DNA of 64,000 nucleotides. It comes from Acidobacteriota bacterium (GTDB taxonomy: Bacteria > Acidobacteriota > Terriglobia > Terriglobales > Acidobacteriaceae). A program made the translations under genes and the position numbers. Location of the stretch: assembly GCA_003010405.1 (NCBI GenBank), contig PJLO01000005.1, forward strand, positions 115,909-179,908, read 5' to 3'. This document shows positions 43,790-53,201 of the stretch, in pieces. A model generated the notes under the pieces. It saw nothing but the letters and a program-made list of their open reading frames with translations. It did not search any database and had not been told where the DNA came from. Within the stretch, counting starts at the first letter, position 1, and the number at the start of each line of letters is the position of its first letter.

Positions 43790-44998
43790 TTAGGGCTTGG
43801 AACTGAGCCATTGTCGAATATGGTCGTAGACCATTGAATGACTGAGGAGATCCCAATGGTTTATCCCGTATCCGATCCATTGGCGGAAATCAGCAAATAC
43901 CAAGTTCATCTCGGGATTCGGGTGGCGACCTAAGGCGCTGTCTACGGTTACCAGGCCATCTCCGAGCGGATCGAAGCCGGAGTTTGCAACGGCCTGCCGG
44001 GTGGCTGCAATAGCATAGCAGCGCACATCCCGGGGCAAAGGCAAGGGACTGCGGACGTCTGGCGACTGCGCGAAACGATCACGTCCTTTCCAGTCATCAT
44101 CCAGCAGATTGCCAAAACGCATATCGGTGATGCCAGCGCTTCGAATTTTTCCGAGACGGGCATATGGGGCCGTGTAGGGGCTGGTTTCCAGTGCGGTGTC
44201 TACCCAATTTCCCAAGCGCTCAAGCGGCGCGCCGTGGTGTGGCGTTCCGAGAAAGATGAGTGTGCGCAGATACTGGGGCCAGAGATGGCCAGTTTGCGTC
44301 GCATAGTAATGGGCGCTCCGGGACACCAACCCTCCCATGCTGTGTCCGACGATGGCGAACTCCTGTATCGGAACGGGCCACTGCTCGAAAAGTTCGTTGA
44401 GCAGGCCTGCGAGCAGGCGCCCGTTTTCAGAGACGTGCAACCCACTGTTGTAATGCAGATACACCGGCGTGTAGCCAAGCTCACGGGCCAGAGACGCGCC
44501 GTGGTCGTGCCCTTTCCGCTTCCATTGCAGATCATTCAGACAGAGACCGTGTACCAGCAGAAGCACCTTATTGCCGGGCTGCGATATGGCGGTCTGAAGT
44601 GCGCATCTTTCGATTTCGAGTGGCCGGCCGAGATGACGGAGAGACATGGAAATTGCCAGCGGATTACTTGTTCTGACCAGGTAGTCGCCTAAGACTCCGT
44701 TTACAGCGGCCACTATGGCCTCACGCCGCAATGACAATCGGCTCTGTTTTGCGGGAGGCGGCGTGGAGGCGATCAGGCCGCGGCCAACTAATCCGGTTGC
44801 CACGCGAATGCTGTTGTAAACCAGCGCGGTGATGCCCGTTGTTAACTGTTGCGCTGGCGACGGACCAACACCGCCATACGTAAACGCAATTTCGCCGTGA
44901 ATGGCCTCAACGACGTCAGTCAGTTCTGCGACGGCGTCATTTGCCAAGCGGCTGAACCCAACCAGATCAGAAGGATGAAGATGGAGCGTTTTTGTCAT
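43790..44998 (-). CDS. PGAP1-like alpha/beta hydrolase (lipase family)
   Basis: The roughly 402-residue protein has LLLVHGLCLNDLQW near the middle, nucleophile elbow FAIVGHSMGGLVSRSA, and LIFLGTPHHGAPLERLGNW, the combination found in PGAP1-like and triacylglycerol lipase-like hydrolases. GDGLVTVDSALGRH supplies the acidic region and GINHWDLLSHSMVYDH the likely catalytic His. No signal peptide is visible. The start at 44998 (MTKTLHLHPSDL) is the best guess; Met at 45055 is an alternative. Substrate unknown. Confidence 0.8.
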   Translation of the reverse strand: MTKTLHLHPSDLVGFSRLANDAVAELTDVVEAIHGEIAFTYGGVGPSPAQQLTTGITALVYNSIRVATGLVGRGLIASTPPPAKQSRLSLRREAIVAAVNGVLGDYLVRTSNPLAISMSLRHLGRPLEIERCALQTAISQPGNKVLLLVHGLCLNDLQWKRKGHDHGASLARELGYTPVYLHYNSGLHVSENGRLLAGLLNELFEQWPVPIQEFAIVGHSMGGLVSRSAHYYATQTGHLWPQYLRTLIFLGTPHHGAPLERLGNWVDTALETSPYTAPYARLGKIRSAGITDMRFGNLLDDDWKGRDRFAQSPDVRSPLPLPRDVRCYAIAATRQAVANSGFDPLGDGLVTVDSALGRHPNPEMNLVFADFRQWIGYGINHWDLLSHSMVYDHIRQWLSSKP

Positions 44999-45189
44999 AG
45001 CGATCCCCGGCATTGCGATCGGTGAACGGAGCTCAGTATTGCCGCGTTGCAGCATAGGTCGCTTATTGCTCTCCCGTCAAGAGGCACTCGGTCATGCTGG
45101 CCGCGCCATTCCGGCGGCAGCTTACTCCCGAACGAAAAAATAACAGGAGCACCTGCGAGAGCAAGATGAGAAGAAGGGATGCAGAATGT

Positions 45190-45543
45190 CTATCCGGCCC
45201 AGTAGCGGTATGCCAAAAGGCAGAGGCAAACTAACAAAGCCAACAAGAGGAGCGAAGAGATGAAGGACGACTCCGGCTTGATTGCGGGTGGCGGCTCAAA
45301 CTGTTCCCTGAGCCTTGGTAACCGCTCCTCGAAGCGTTGCCCGTACTGTTGCGCTTCAGCCTGCTCGGCTGCTTTTCGCATGGCTTCTCGCAAAGCATCA
45401 CCCAGCTGCGGCGCCTTGCCCGGAGTTCTTCCCGAAGCAGTCGTGGAACTGCGCGCCAGCTTCGCGCGAATCAGCACGAAGAGCGCAAACAACAAAATTA
45501 CCAGCAGACGGATTATTTCCGGATTGGGAGCTCTCGGTTCCAT
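45190..45543 (-). CDS. small bitopic membrane protein of unknown function
   Basis: The 117-residue protein has hydrophobic helices at both ends (IIRLLVILLFALFVLI and FISSLLLLALLVCLCLLAY), joined by a charged helical linker (LREAMRKAAEQAEAQQYGQR). No family is recognised. It is divergent from the M2 peptidase gene and may share its promoter region. Confidence 0.55.
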   Translation of the reverse strand: MEPRAPNPEIIRLLVILLFALFVLIRAKLARSSTTASGRTPGKAPQLGDALREAMRKAAEQAEAQQYGQRFEERLPRLREQFEPPPAIKPESSFISSLLLLALLVCLCLLAYRYWAG

Positions 45544-45657
45544 CGCACCACCTGCGCCCGTAGTTTACGAAGAATTTCGTCTTCTATCCAGTCCTACCCA
45601 GTGAAGCAGTTTCTTATTGTTTTGTAACTGATTACAATTAACAGCCCTGGAGGAATC

Positions 45658-47532
45658 ATGGAGCGCGCCGTTCGAGTCGTAATTGCAATTGCCGCACTGA
45701 CCATCTTCGCCGTTGCCCAGGGCGCGCCGCCGAAGAAGGTCAAAGCGCAGGAGTCAACGATGACGAAAACGCAGACGAAACCCACCGTGGCCGACGCCGA
45801 AAAGTTTATGGCCGAAACCGAATTCACGTTGAACGAGATGAATGTGAAGCTTGCACGGGCGCAATGGATTCAGGCCACCTTTATTACAGATGACACGGAG
45901 TCCATTGCCGCCGATTACAACCAGCGACTTATTACGGAGATGACTCGCCTGGCGGACGAGGTCAAGCGTTTCGACGGACTGGAGCTGCCTCCGGTGCTGG
46001 CGCGCAAATTCCTGCTACTCAAGCTTCAGCTTTTCTCGTTGGAAAATCCCAAGGAGCGCGAGGAGTTCGCACAGCTCGCCAGTTCGCTGGAAGGAGAGTA
46101 CGGCAAAGGCAAGTACTGTCCTAAGACTGGAAAATTCGCGGGGAAGTGTCTGGAAATTGGCGAAATTGAAAAGGTCTTCGCTAAGTCGCGCGATCCCGAG
46201 GAGCTGAAGGAAATCTGGGCGGGCTGGCACTCCATTGGCGCTCCGATGCGCGCGAAGTACACACGTTTTATTGAGCTGCAAAACAAGGGCGCGCGCGAAC
46301 TTGGCTTCAAGGACATGGGGGCGCAGTGGCGCAGCAATTACGACATGACGCCCGAGCAGTTTTCTGCCGAAACCGAGCGCCTGTGGAACCAGGTGCGCCC
46401 TCTGTACGAGTCGCTGCACACCTACGTTCGCACGCAGCTCGTGAAAAAGTATGGCTCGCATGCGGCCGATGTGAACGGCATGATTCGAGCCGATCTGCTG
46501 GGTAATCCATGGGGACAGGAGTGGGGGAACATCTACCCGCTTGTGGCTCCGGCGGGCAGCAAAGGCGTGGGCTACGACCTCACCGAGTTGCTGAGGCAAA
46601 AGAAAGTCGACGAGCTCGGAATGGTTCATTATGGTGAAAACTTCTTCAAGTCGCTTGGCTTTGAGCCGCTGCCAGCTACCTTCTGGGAACGCTCGCAGTT
46701 CATTAAGCCGCGCGACCGTGAAGTGGTTTGCCACGCCAGCGCCTGGGATATCGATAACCAGGACGATCTTCGTCTCAAGATGTGCATCCAGATTCGCGAT
46801 GAAGATTTTGTGACCGTTCACCATGAACTCGGTCACAACTTTTATCAGCGTGCTTACAAGCACCAGCCATTCATGTTCATGAATGGCGCAAACGACGGCT
46901 TCCATGAAGCTATCGGCGACACAATTGCGTTGTCGATCACGCCGGAATATCTGAAACAGGTCGGGCTGATCGACAAGGTTCCGGAAAGCGATGACACGGC
47001 GCTGCTGTTGCGTCAGGCGATGGACAAAGTCGCATTTCTTCCGTTTGGCCTGATGATTGACCAGTGGCGTTGGAAGGTGTTCGACGGTGAGATCAAGCCG
47101 GCAGACTACAACGCCGCATGGTGGAGCTTGCGCGCAAAATATCAGGGCGTTGTCCCACCGGTCGCTCGCACTGAGGCCGATTTCGATCCGGGCGCAAAGT
47201 ATCACGTTCCGGGTAACGTGCCTTACACTCGCTACTTCCTGGCGCGGATTTTGCAGTTTCAGTTTTATCGCGCCATGTGCCGCGAGGCCGGGCAGATTGG
47301 GCCACTGCATCGCTGCTCGTTCTACGACAACAAAGCCGCCGGAGCCAAACTCAATGCCATGCTGCAACTCGGCATGAGCAAGCCCTGGCCGGAAGCGCTG
47401 AAGACTCTGACAGGTGAAGAGCGCATGGATGCAGGTGCCATGATGGAATACTTCGCTCCGCTGAAGAAGTGGCTGGACGAGCAAAATGCTGCTGCCGGAG
47501 TGAAGTCCGGTTGGACCGTGCCTGCAAAGTAA
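45658..47532 (+). CDS. M2-family zinc metallopeptidase (ACE-like)
   Basis: The 624-residue protein resembles angiotensin-converting enzyme: a helical M2 fold with the zinc site VHHELGHNFYQ (HExxH near residue 387) and the third ligand Glu exactly 23 residues after the second His (in GFHEAIGD). An N-terminal hydrophobic segment (VVIAIAALTIFAVAQG) indicates export to the periplasm. YNAAWWSLRAKYQGVVPP and a Tyr-rich C-terminal region are also typical. It is a dipeptidyl carboxypeptidase by family; bacterial roles are unknown. GGAGGAATC precedes the ATG, with TACAAT as a probable -10 box. Length matches a single ACE domain. Confidence 0.92.
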   Translation: MERAVRVVIAIAALTIFAVAQGAPPKKVKAQESTMTKTQTKPTVADAEKFMAETEFTLNEMNVKLARAQWIQATFITDDTESIAADYNQRLITEMTRLADEVKRFDGLELPPVLARKFLLLKLQLFSLENPKEREEFAQLASSLEGEYGKGKYCPKTGKFAGKCLEIGEIEKVFAKSRDPEELKEIWAGWHSIGAPMRAKYTRFIELQNKGARELGFKDMGAQWRSNYDMTPEQFSAETERLWNQVRPLYESLHTYVRTQLVKKYGSHAADVNGMIRADLLGNPWGQEWGNIYPLVAPAGSKGVGYDLTELLRQKKVDELGMVHYGENFFKSLGFEPLPATFWERSQFIKPRDREVVCHASAWDIDNQDDLRLKMCIQIRDEDFVTVHHELGHNFYQRAYKHQPFMFMNGANDGFHEAIGDTIALSITPEYLKQVGLIDKVPESDDTALLLRQAMDKVAFLPFGLMIDQWRWKVFDGEIKPADYNAAWWSLRAKYQGVVPPVARTEADFDPGAKYHVPGNVPYTRYFLARILQFQFYRAMCREAGQIGPLHRCSFYDNKAAGAKLNAMLQLGMSKPWPEALKTLTGEERMDAGAMMEYFAPLKKWLDEQNAAAGVKSGWTVPAK

Positions 47533-47594
47533 GCGTGCAGTTGTAGGGATGGGTGGGAGACGGGCGGATATGTGGCGAGTTGCGCGAACCGTTC

Positions 47595-47635
47595 CCCCAC
47601 TCAAGCCGAAAGAGGCTTGAATGGGCCACCCGCCC
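47595..47635 (+). repeat. dispersed hairpin repeat, copy R2
   Basis: CCCCACTCAAGCC, a short spacer, then GGCTTGAATGGGCCACCCGC. Its end is 12 bases before the thiE start codon. Confidence 0.8.
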
Positions 47636-47647
47636 AAAAGGGGCCCC

Positions 47648-48319
47648 GTGCTGAGTTACTACGTTACAGATCGAACGCAATTTGCCGGGAGTGAGTCAGA
47701 GCGCAGGGCTCAGCTTCTCCGAACAGTTCGTGGAGCCGTTGCTGCCGGGGTCGACTACATTGAGCTCAGGGAAAGCGATCTCTGTATTCGTGAGCTTGAG
47801 TTATTTGCCCGCGAAGTCCTTCAGGCAATTCGCAGCGCGGGCCCGGCGAGGTTGTTAATCGACCATCGCACGGATGTTGCTCTGGGGATCGGCGCTGACG
47901 GCGTTCACCTGAGAGCTAGCGATATAGCTGCTTCCGACGCGCGCGCATTGGCAGCGACGAGCGGTGCGGGACAGTTTGTGGTCGCCGTTGATTGCCGCTT
48001 CGCAGAGGAAGTGCGGCTGGCTGAGGCCCACGGTGCGGATGTCGCGGTGCTGGCACCGGTTTTCGAAAAAATTAGTGTGGCGGGAAACGCAATTGGACTG
48101 GAGGAATTGCGGCGGGCAACCCTGAAAGACAGAAGTCCCGATATGCGCGTTGAAGCCGGTGACACTCGGAGAATGTTTCCGGTCTTTGCCGCCGGTTGCG
48201 CGGATTTTGAAAGTGCGCGGCACTGCGCCAATGCAGGCGCGATGGGTATTGCTGGAACCAGGCTCTTCCAGCAATCTCTCAATCTGCCAACGCTGGTTCG
48301 TTCGATCCGCTCAATCTAA
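47648..48319 (+). CDS. thiE: thiamine-phosphate synthase (ThiE/TenI family)
   Basis: The 223-residue TIM-barrel protein joins HMP-PP and thiazole phosphate to thiamine phosphate. It shows YYVTDRTQF at the start, VDYIELRESDL, LLIDHRTDVALGIGADGVHL, DVAVLAPVFEKIS and GAMGIAGTRLFQ, matching the usual order of ThiE motifs. The canonical QLR of strand 2 is ELR here. I use GTG 47648 (YYVTD immediately follows) because the longer frame from 47621 starts inside the hairpin repeat. The diphosphate-binding residues look divergent, so a TenI-type relative cannot be excluded. No TPP riboswitch or other thi gene is present. Confidence 0.75.
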   Translation: MLSYYVTDRTQFAGSESERRAQLLRTVRGAVAAGVDYIELRESDLCIRELELFAREVLQAIRSAGPARLLIDHRTDVALGIGADGVHLRASDIAASDARALAATSGAGQFVVAVDCRFAEEVRLAEAHGADVAVLAPVFEKISVAGNAIGLEELRRATLKDRSPDMRVEAGDTRRMFPVFAAGCADFESARHCANAGAMGIAGTRLFQQSLNLPTLVRSIRSI

Positions 48320-48663
48320 TCTGCGGAAGGCATGAGCCACCGGGTCAGCATATTCAGAAGCGAAAGGAGCAGCGCACCCCAGAAGGCTGGCACGAATCCG
48401 CGGACAATGAATCCCGGCACCAAGTGCGATACGAACAACAACATCAGCGCATTGATGACCAGGAGGAACAGCCCGAAAGTAACCAGTGTCAGCGGAAAGG
48501 TCAAAATTTTCAGAATGAATCCCAGTGTGGCATTTACCAGCCCGATAGCAAGTGCAGCAATTAGCGCGGAACGCAGACCATCGACCTTGAACCCGGGCAC
48601 CAGATGGGAAACCACCAGCAACAAAATCGCGCTGATGAGCCATCTTATAAGTAGGTGGACCAT
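48316..48663 (-). CDS. phage holin family 4 (DUF360-type) membrane protein
   Basis: The 115-residue protein has four membrane helices, arranged as an internal duplication: LLVVSHLVPGFKVDGLRSAL near residue 17 and LLFVSHLVPGFIVRGFVPAF near 75. This repeated SHLVPGF element is the mark of the YvlD/phage-holin_4_2 family, found in most bacterial genomes outside phages. Function is unknown. Its last codons overlap the 3' end of thiE by four bases on the opposite strand. Confidence 0.85.
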   Translation of the reverse strand: MVHLLIRWLISAILLLVVSHLVPGFKVDGLRSALIAALAIGLVNATLGFILKILTFPLTLVTFGLFLLVINALMLLFVSHLVPGFIVRGFVPAFWGALLLSLLNMLTRWLMPSAD

Positions 48664-48732
48664 TAAATTTTCGACCTTTCTGACTCAGTTTATCTGGGCC
48701 GTCTATTCTGTCCAACGACGGACGACTACATC

Positions 48733-48855
48733 CTATTCCGCTTTGATCTTATCCGAAAGCTCAACCTCCAGCGGCGGCCCCACCGCTGCCGGGTCATCGC
48801 CGCGCGCAATGTGCGCTTCCACGGGAGAAAAGATATCCCCCCAGTGGAAGGTTGA
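48733..48855 (-). other. coding-like open stretch without ATG
   Basis: Forty codons are open on the minus strand between TGA (48856-48858) and TAG (48733-48735). The tail (DPAAVGPPLEVELSDKIKAE) has protein-like composition. A GTG (reading VEAHIARG) is the only possible start. It may be a microprotein or a gene remnant. Confidence 0.25.
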
Positions 48856-48937
48856 TCACAAGTGTGACTGACTCATTTCTGGTCGTGTTTCGATTCAGAA
48901 TTTTCGAGAATCTCTGAATTTTGAGATAGACTCAGCC

Positions 48938-49363
48938 ATGCGCTTTCAATGTCAAAGCGGCTGCATTCGCTGCTGCGATCAAAAGGGTTTTGTTTACGTT
49001 ACCCGCGAGGACATTTCGCGTCTCGCCGAACACCTCAAAATTAGCCGCGCGGAATTCAGACGACGTTATCTCTGCGGCACAGTTCCGCCGCTTCGTTTTC
49101 GCAAACAGCGTCATAAGCAATGCCCATTTCTGACCGCCACGGGATGCTCGGTACACGCGGTCAAACCGCTGCAATGCAGTTCTTTTCCCTTCTGGCCGGA
49201 ACTGCTCGCCAACCCCGCAGAGCGCCGCGCTGCTGCGGATTACTGCCCCGGACTGAACCACGGCCCGCTTGTGAATATCGACCTCGCGAACGAAATTGCG
49301 GCTCAGGTTTCCCTAGCATTTCCGGAGCTCTATCACAGCGATGGCGGGAGCAAGAAGGAGTAG
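48938..49363 (+). CDS. YkgJ-family cysteine cluster protein
   Basis: The 141-residue protein carries the YkgJ/UPF0153 zinc- or iron-binding Cys cluster: CQSGCIRCCDQKGFVYVT at the N-terminus, QCPFLTATGCSVHAVKPLQC and a late Cys in DYCPGLNHG. Members are probably metal-binding proteins of unknown role. The cluster spacing CxxxCxxCC is intact. The start at 48938 puts the first Cys at residue 5. No operon partners. Confidence 0.85.
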   Translation: MRFQCQSGCIRCCDQKGFVYVTREDISRLAEHLKISRAEFRRRYLCGTVPPLRFRKQRHKQCPFLTATGCSVHAVKPLQCSSFPFWPELLANPAERRAAADYCPGLNHGPLVNIDLANEIAAQVSLAFPELYHSDGGSKKE

Positions 49364-49540
49364 AGGAAATCATGCAATGAATTTTGCAAATAGATGGAAC
49401 GTAATCCGAAAATTCGCAATCCAATTGAGTGCTGGACCTGACAATGCGCAATGAAGGTGAGTTTAAGGTTAAGTCCGCATCGATCGTTGTGATACGGATT
49501 ATTGCCTGTCTGTTTTCTGCCATTTCGAAGGGAGGTTCCT

Positions 49541-50689
49541 GTGCTTATTGCGATCTTAAAGGAAGCGAGGGGGGACGAGACTCGCGTGGCACTCACGCCT
49601 GATGCCGTGAAGTCGCTGGCCGGAAAAGGTTTCAGCGTTGCGGTTGAAAGCAATGCTGGTTTGCAGTCCGGAGCCAGTGATGGCGATTATCAGGCTGCTG
49701 GCGCTACGATTTCCCAGAATCGCGCGGAACTTCTCGCTTGTGCTGATGTTGTTCCCGTTGTAAACCTGCCGCCTGCCGAGGAGCAGGAAAAAATGAAAAG
49801 CGGCAGCGTGGTGATTGGTTTTTTGCGCCCGCTTGATGATCCTGCCGCGCTGACCCCGGCCGTGAAGCGCGGCGTCACGCTCTTCTCTATGGAACTGGTG
49901 CCCCGCATCACGCGTGCTCAGTCGATGGATGCGCTTTCGTCGATGGCGACCGTGGCGGGATACAAAGCGGTGATTGCGGCCGCTGACCACCTTCCTAAAC
50001 TTTTTCCGCTCCTGATGACCGCCGCGGGAACGATTCCTCCAGCGAAAGTTCTGGTGCTAGGGGCGGGAGTCGCCGGTTTGCAGGCAATCGCCACGGCCCG
50101 CCGCTTGGGAGCCGTGGTGGAAGCCTACGATGTGCGCGCCGCTGCCGGTGAGCAGGTAAAGTCCCTGGGCGCAAAGTTCATCGAGGTCGATCTCGGTGGT
50201 CTTCAGACGGAAGACAAGGGCGGCTATGCCAAAGAACTCAGCCCGGAAGCGCTGGAGTTAGGCCGTCAGGCGATCGCCACAGCTGCAAAGAACGTCGACT
50301 TGGTTATCACCACTGCGCAGGTTCCGGGACGCCGCGCGCCGCTTATGCTTCCCACCGCCGCAGTGGAAGGGATGCGGCCGGGATCGATCATTTTCGATCT
50401 GGCGGCCCCAGCGGGCGGAAACTGCGAGCTCACGAAATGCGGCGAGACCGTCATTCATCACGGCGTCACCATCTTCGGTCCCGCGAATCTTCCAGCTGAG
50501 GTGCCGGCGCATGCCAGCATGCTCTATTCGCGTAACCTGAGCAACTTCATGCAATTGATTCTCAAAAAAGGTGAACTGAGCATTGACCGCGCCGATGAGA
50601 TCATTGCGGGATCGTGCGTCGCGACTGGCGGTGAATTTGTGAATGAAAAAGTTTCGGCGGCATTGGCGGCGCTGAAGGTTCATGCTTAA
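49541..50689 (+). CDS. pntAA: NAD(P) transhydrogenase alpha subunit part 1 (domain I)
   Basis: The 382-residue NAD(H)-binding subunit has the alanine-dehydrogenase-like fold: AILKEARGDETRVALTPDAV at the start, VLVLGAGVAGLQAIATARRL as the Rossmann loop near residue 170, and PGRRAPLMLPTAAVEGM. GTG 49541 is chosen because GGAGG lies eight bases upstream. Together with the next two genes it forms the membrane transhydrogenase that makes NADPH from NADH at the expense of the proton gradient. In this three-gene layout domain I is separate from the short membrane part. Confidence 0.95.
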   Translation: MLIAILKEARGDETRVALTPDAVKSLAGKGFSVAVESNAGLQSGASDGDYQAAGATISQNRAELLACADVVPVVNLPPAEEQEKMKSGSVVIGFLRPLDDPAALTPAVKRGVTLFSMELVPRITRAQSMDALSSMATVAGYKAVIAAADHLPKLFPLLMTAAGTIPPAKVLVLGAGVAGLQAIATARRLGAVVEAYDVRAAAGEQVKSLGAKFIEVDLGGLQTEDKGGYAKELSPEALELGRQAIATAAKNVDLVITTAQVPGRRAPLMLPTAAVEGMRPGSIIFDLAAPAGGNCELTKCGETVIHHGVTIFGPANLPAEVPAHASMLYSRNLSNFMQLILKKGELSIDRADEIIAGSCVATGGEFVNEKVSAALAALKVHA

Positions 50690-50706
50690 GGGCGCAGGAG
50701 GGATCT

Positions 50707-51111
50707 GTGAGTCCATTGTTCATACTTGCCATTCAAGCTCAACCCACGGTTGCTGAAGTGATGGACCCTAAGGTGCTGATAGCGGCGTTTTACGTCTTTG
50801 CTCTGGCGGCGTTTCTGGGTTACCAAGTGATTTCGCGCGTGCCGCCTCTGCTCCATACTCCGCTGATGTCGGCAACAAACGCGATTTCCGGCATCTCGCT
50901 GGTTGGCTCGCTGGTCATCGCCGGGGCTTACAAATTCAATTTCCACAAGCTGGCGGCGGGAGGCGTGGGAGCGCATGAATCCTGGGCTACGGTGATGGGC
51001 TTTATTGCCGTCTTCACCGCTACGGTCAACGTCGTGAGCGGCTTTGGTCTCACGGACCGGATGCTGAAGATGTTTCGGAAAGAGTTCAAGAAGAAGGAGG
51101 CGCAAAAGTAA
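50707..51111 (+). CDS. pntAB: NAD(P) transhydrogenase alpha subunit part 2 (membrane)
   Basis: The 134-residue membrane subunit has three to four helices: FYVFALAAFLGYQVISRVPP, NAISGISLVGSLVIAG and ATVMGFIAVFTATVNVVSGF. It begins at a GTG 17 bases after pntAA behind AGGAGG, and its stop overlaps the pntB start by one base (TAATG), so translation is coupled. It supplies part of the proton channel. Confidence 0.95.
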   Translation: MSPLFILAIQAQPTVAEVMDPKVLIAAFYVFALAAFLGYQVISRVPPLLHTPLMSATNAISGISLVGSLVIAGAYKFNFHKLAAGGVGAHESWATVMGFIAVFTATVNVVSGFGLTDRMLKMFRKEFKKKEAQK

Positions 51112-52502
51112 TGGAAGCGGCGCTGCAATCTCCGAACTACATTCTTGAGTTCACCTACATAGTTGCGTCGATCCTTTTCATTTGGGGATTGAAGAGCCTG
51201 AGCCATCCTGATACAGCGCGCAAAGGCATGTTTCTGGCCGAGGCTGGCATGGCTGCCGCTGTCATTGGCACGCTCTTTCACCGCGACATTCACTTCTTTG
51301 GCTGGATCATCGCCGGGCTGATTCTCGGGTCGATGGTGGGCGCGGCCTTTGCCGTCTGGGTGCCAATGACAGCCATGCCTCAGCGAACCGCGCTTTCGCA
51401 TGCTTTCGGCGCGATTGCGGCAGCGCTGGTTGGTATTGCCGAGTTCGTCATGCACTCCGGCACCATGTCCACGTTTACACGCAGTGCGCTGGGCCTGGAA
51501 GTGATGCTCGGCACGCTGACCACCACGGGATCGCTGATCGCCTGCGGCAAGCTGCAGGGTGTCATTCGCGGCACGCCCATGCAGTTCAAAGGTCAGCAGT
51601 TCGTGAATATGCTGATCTTTCTTTCCATGGTGGGCTGCTTTGCTTACTCGCTTCATAACCCGGCGGCGACACCCTTCTTTTACGGCATGGTGACGCTTGG
51701 CTTCGTCTTTGGCGTCATGCTGGTGATTCCCATCGGTTCGGCGGACATGCCGGTGGTGATGTCCCTGCTGAACAGCTACGCCGGATTGTCTTCGGCGGCT
51801 ACCGGATTTGTGTTGGGGAATAACATTTTGATCATCGCCGGAACGCTGGATGGTTTTTCAGGCTTCATCCTGTCCATCCTGATGTGCAAGGCCATGAACC
51901 GTTCGATTACCAATGTCCTATTTGGTGGCTTTGGCGCGGTGCATGCCAAAGCCGCAGCCGGAGCGGGCGGTGAAATGCACGAGATCTCGCTCGAAGACGC
52001 GGCGGTTCGGCTCGCCTATGCCAGCAAGGTTGTTTTCGTTCCCGGCTATGGGCTGGCCACCGCTCAGGCGCAGCACGCAGTGCGCGAACTGGCCGACATT
52101 CTGGAAGAACGCGGCGTGACCGTGAAGTACGGCATTCACCCAGTTGCGGGACGAATGCCTGGCCATATGAACGTATTGCTCGCCGAAGCCAACGTGCCCT
52201 ATGGCGATCTCTATGAGATGGAGCAGATCAATCCGGAATTTCCTACGACCGATGTCGCTCTGGTGGTGGGGGCCAACGACGTGGTAAATCCGGATGCACG
52301 CGACAACTCCGATAGCCCTATCGCAGGGATGCCAATCCTTGAGGTGGACAGGGCAAAATCCGTCATTGTCCTCAAGCGCGGACAGGGGCGCGGCTTCTCC
52401 GGTTTGGAAAACCCCCTGTTTTTTAAGTCCGTCACCAGCATGCTCTATGGCGATGCAAAAGCGTCGCTTTCGCGGCTTGCGCAGGAAGTAAAGAACGTTT
52501 GA
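51111..52502 (+). CDS. pntB: NAD(P) transhydrogenase beta subunit
   Basis: The 463-residue subunit has about nine membrane helices and a C-terminal NADP(H)-binding domain III: VPGYGLATAQAQHAVRELAD near residue 310, HPVAGRMPGHMNVLLAEANV, and VVGANDVVNPDARDNSDSPI near 385. It completes the proton channel and binds NADP(H). TAATG overlap with the preceding gene shows one operon with pntAA and pntAB; a good terminator follows. Confidence 0.97.
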   Translation: MEAALQSPNYILEFTYIVASILFIWGLKSLSHPDTARKGMFLAEAGMAAAVIGTLFHRDIHFFGWIIAGLILGSMVGAAFAVWVPMTAMPQRTALSHAFGAIAAALVGIAEFVMHSGTMSTFTRSALGLEVMLGTLTTTGSLIACGKLQGVIRGTPMQFKGQQFVNMLIFLSMVGCFAYSLHNPAATPFFYGMVTLGFVFGVMLVIPIGSADMPVVMSLLNSYAGLSSAATGFVLGNNILIIAGTLDGFSGFILSILMCKAMNRSITNVLFGGFGAVHAKAAAGAGGEMHEISLEDAAVRLAYASKVVFVPGYGLATAQAQHAVRELADILEERGVTVKYGIHPVAGRMPGHMNVLLAEANVPYGDLYEMEQINPEFPTTDVALVVGANDVVNPDARDNSDSPIAGMPILEVDRAKSVIVLKRGQGRGFSGLENPLFFKSVTSMLYGDAKASLSRLAQEVKNV

Positions 52503-52522
52503 GCGCGAATCGAATCAAAGCG

Positions 52523-52549
52523 AAGCCCCGAGGAATTCGGGGCTTTTGT
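52523..52549 (+). terminator. rho-independent terminator of the pnt operon
   Basis: AAGCCCCGA and TCGGGGCTT form a 9-bp stem with a five-base loop, followed by TTGTTT. It is 20 bases past the pntB stop. Confidence 0.85.
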
Positions 52550-52579
52550 TTGCGAGCAACCAGCAGCACGGAAAAACTG

Positions 52580-53038
52580 TTAACGCCCACGTTTTCCCGT
52601 CAATTCGCACACGCGCAGTCCGAAAACTCGCGTCCTGCCACCGGAGTTCTCTACGCACGTTTCTCCCTCTTTTCGAAATTCAGGGAAGTATTTTTCTATA
52701 AGCCATGCGAGGGCCTGTTTCATCTCGTTGCCTTCCAGTTCACGGACCTCGCCAAAGGCAATGGCGCTCTCATAGCGCACGCTGAACTTCGCCGGGAGTA
52801 CCTCGGTCGCTCCTACTACGCAGAAACTTGCTTTCGCACCCGCGTGCAGATGGTCGACCTTGCGGCCCTCGGGCGCGGAATGAAAGTAGATCTCTCCTTC
52901 CCGATAGACGTAGCTGAGTGGCACGCCATAGGGCTCGCCGTCTGGTCCCACCGTGCTCAGAACTCCGTACTCGCCCCGCGCGAGAAACTCGCGAGCCTCT
53001 TCTTCACTCGTTTGCAGATCTTTGCGCCGCATCTCCAC
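52580..53038 (-). CDS. pyridoxamine 5'-phosphate oxidase-like FMN-binding protein
   Basis: The 152-residue protein starts MEMRRKDLQTSEEEAREFL and follows with the split-barrel pattern ARGEYGVLSTVGPDGEPYGV, PLSYVYREGEIYFHSAPEGR, KASFCVVGATEVLPAKFSV. This is the Nim/PNPOx-like flavin protein subfamily often called nitroimidazole-resistance type (NimA-like); the conserved His in FHSAPEGR is seen. Physiological role is unknown. It is converging with the pnt operon. Confidence 0.85.
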   Translation of the reverse strand: MEMRRKDLQTSEEEAREFLARGEYGVLSTVGPDGEPYGVPLSYVYREGEIYFHSAPEGRKVDHLHAGAKASFCVVGATEVLPAKFSVRYESAIAFGEVRELEGNEMKQALAWLIEKYFPEFRKEGETCVENSGGRTRVFGLRVCELTGKRGR

Positions 53039-53113
53039 TGGATTGGGTCTCCAAGTCTTCTACAACAGATTAACGCCAAGGCAGGCGGTAATAAGATTAG
53101 TTCAGACGAAACA

Positions 53114-53136
53114 AAACCCCCGGTGTCCGAGGGTTT
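53114..53136 (-). terminator. rho-independent terminator of metYX
   Basis: AAACCC..CGG pairs with CCG..GGGTTT around TGT (one mismatch), followed on the minus strand by TTTTGTTT. It lies 66 bases past the metX stop. Confidence 0.75.
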
Positions 53137-53201
53137 GCTTTTATGGTGCGCTTGGCATTCAGCGCGGATAAAGAATCTAGTTGTTCGTATTGCTGCCTTG
53201 C

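Noticed and set aside
46015..47637. 540-codon minus-strand frame opposite the M2 peptidase
   Set aside because: It is the antisense shadow of a gene with a complete zinc site; it has no domain of its own.
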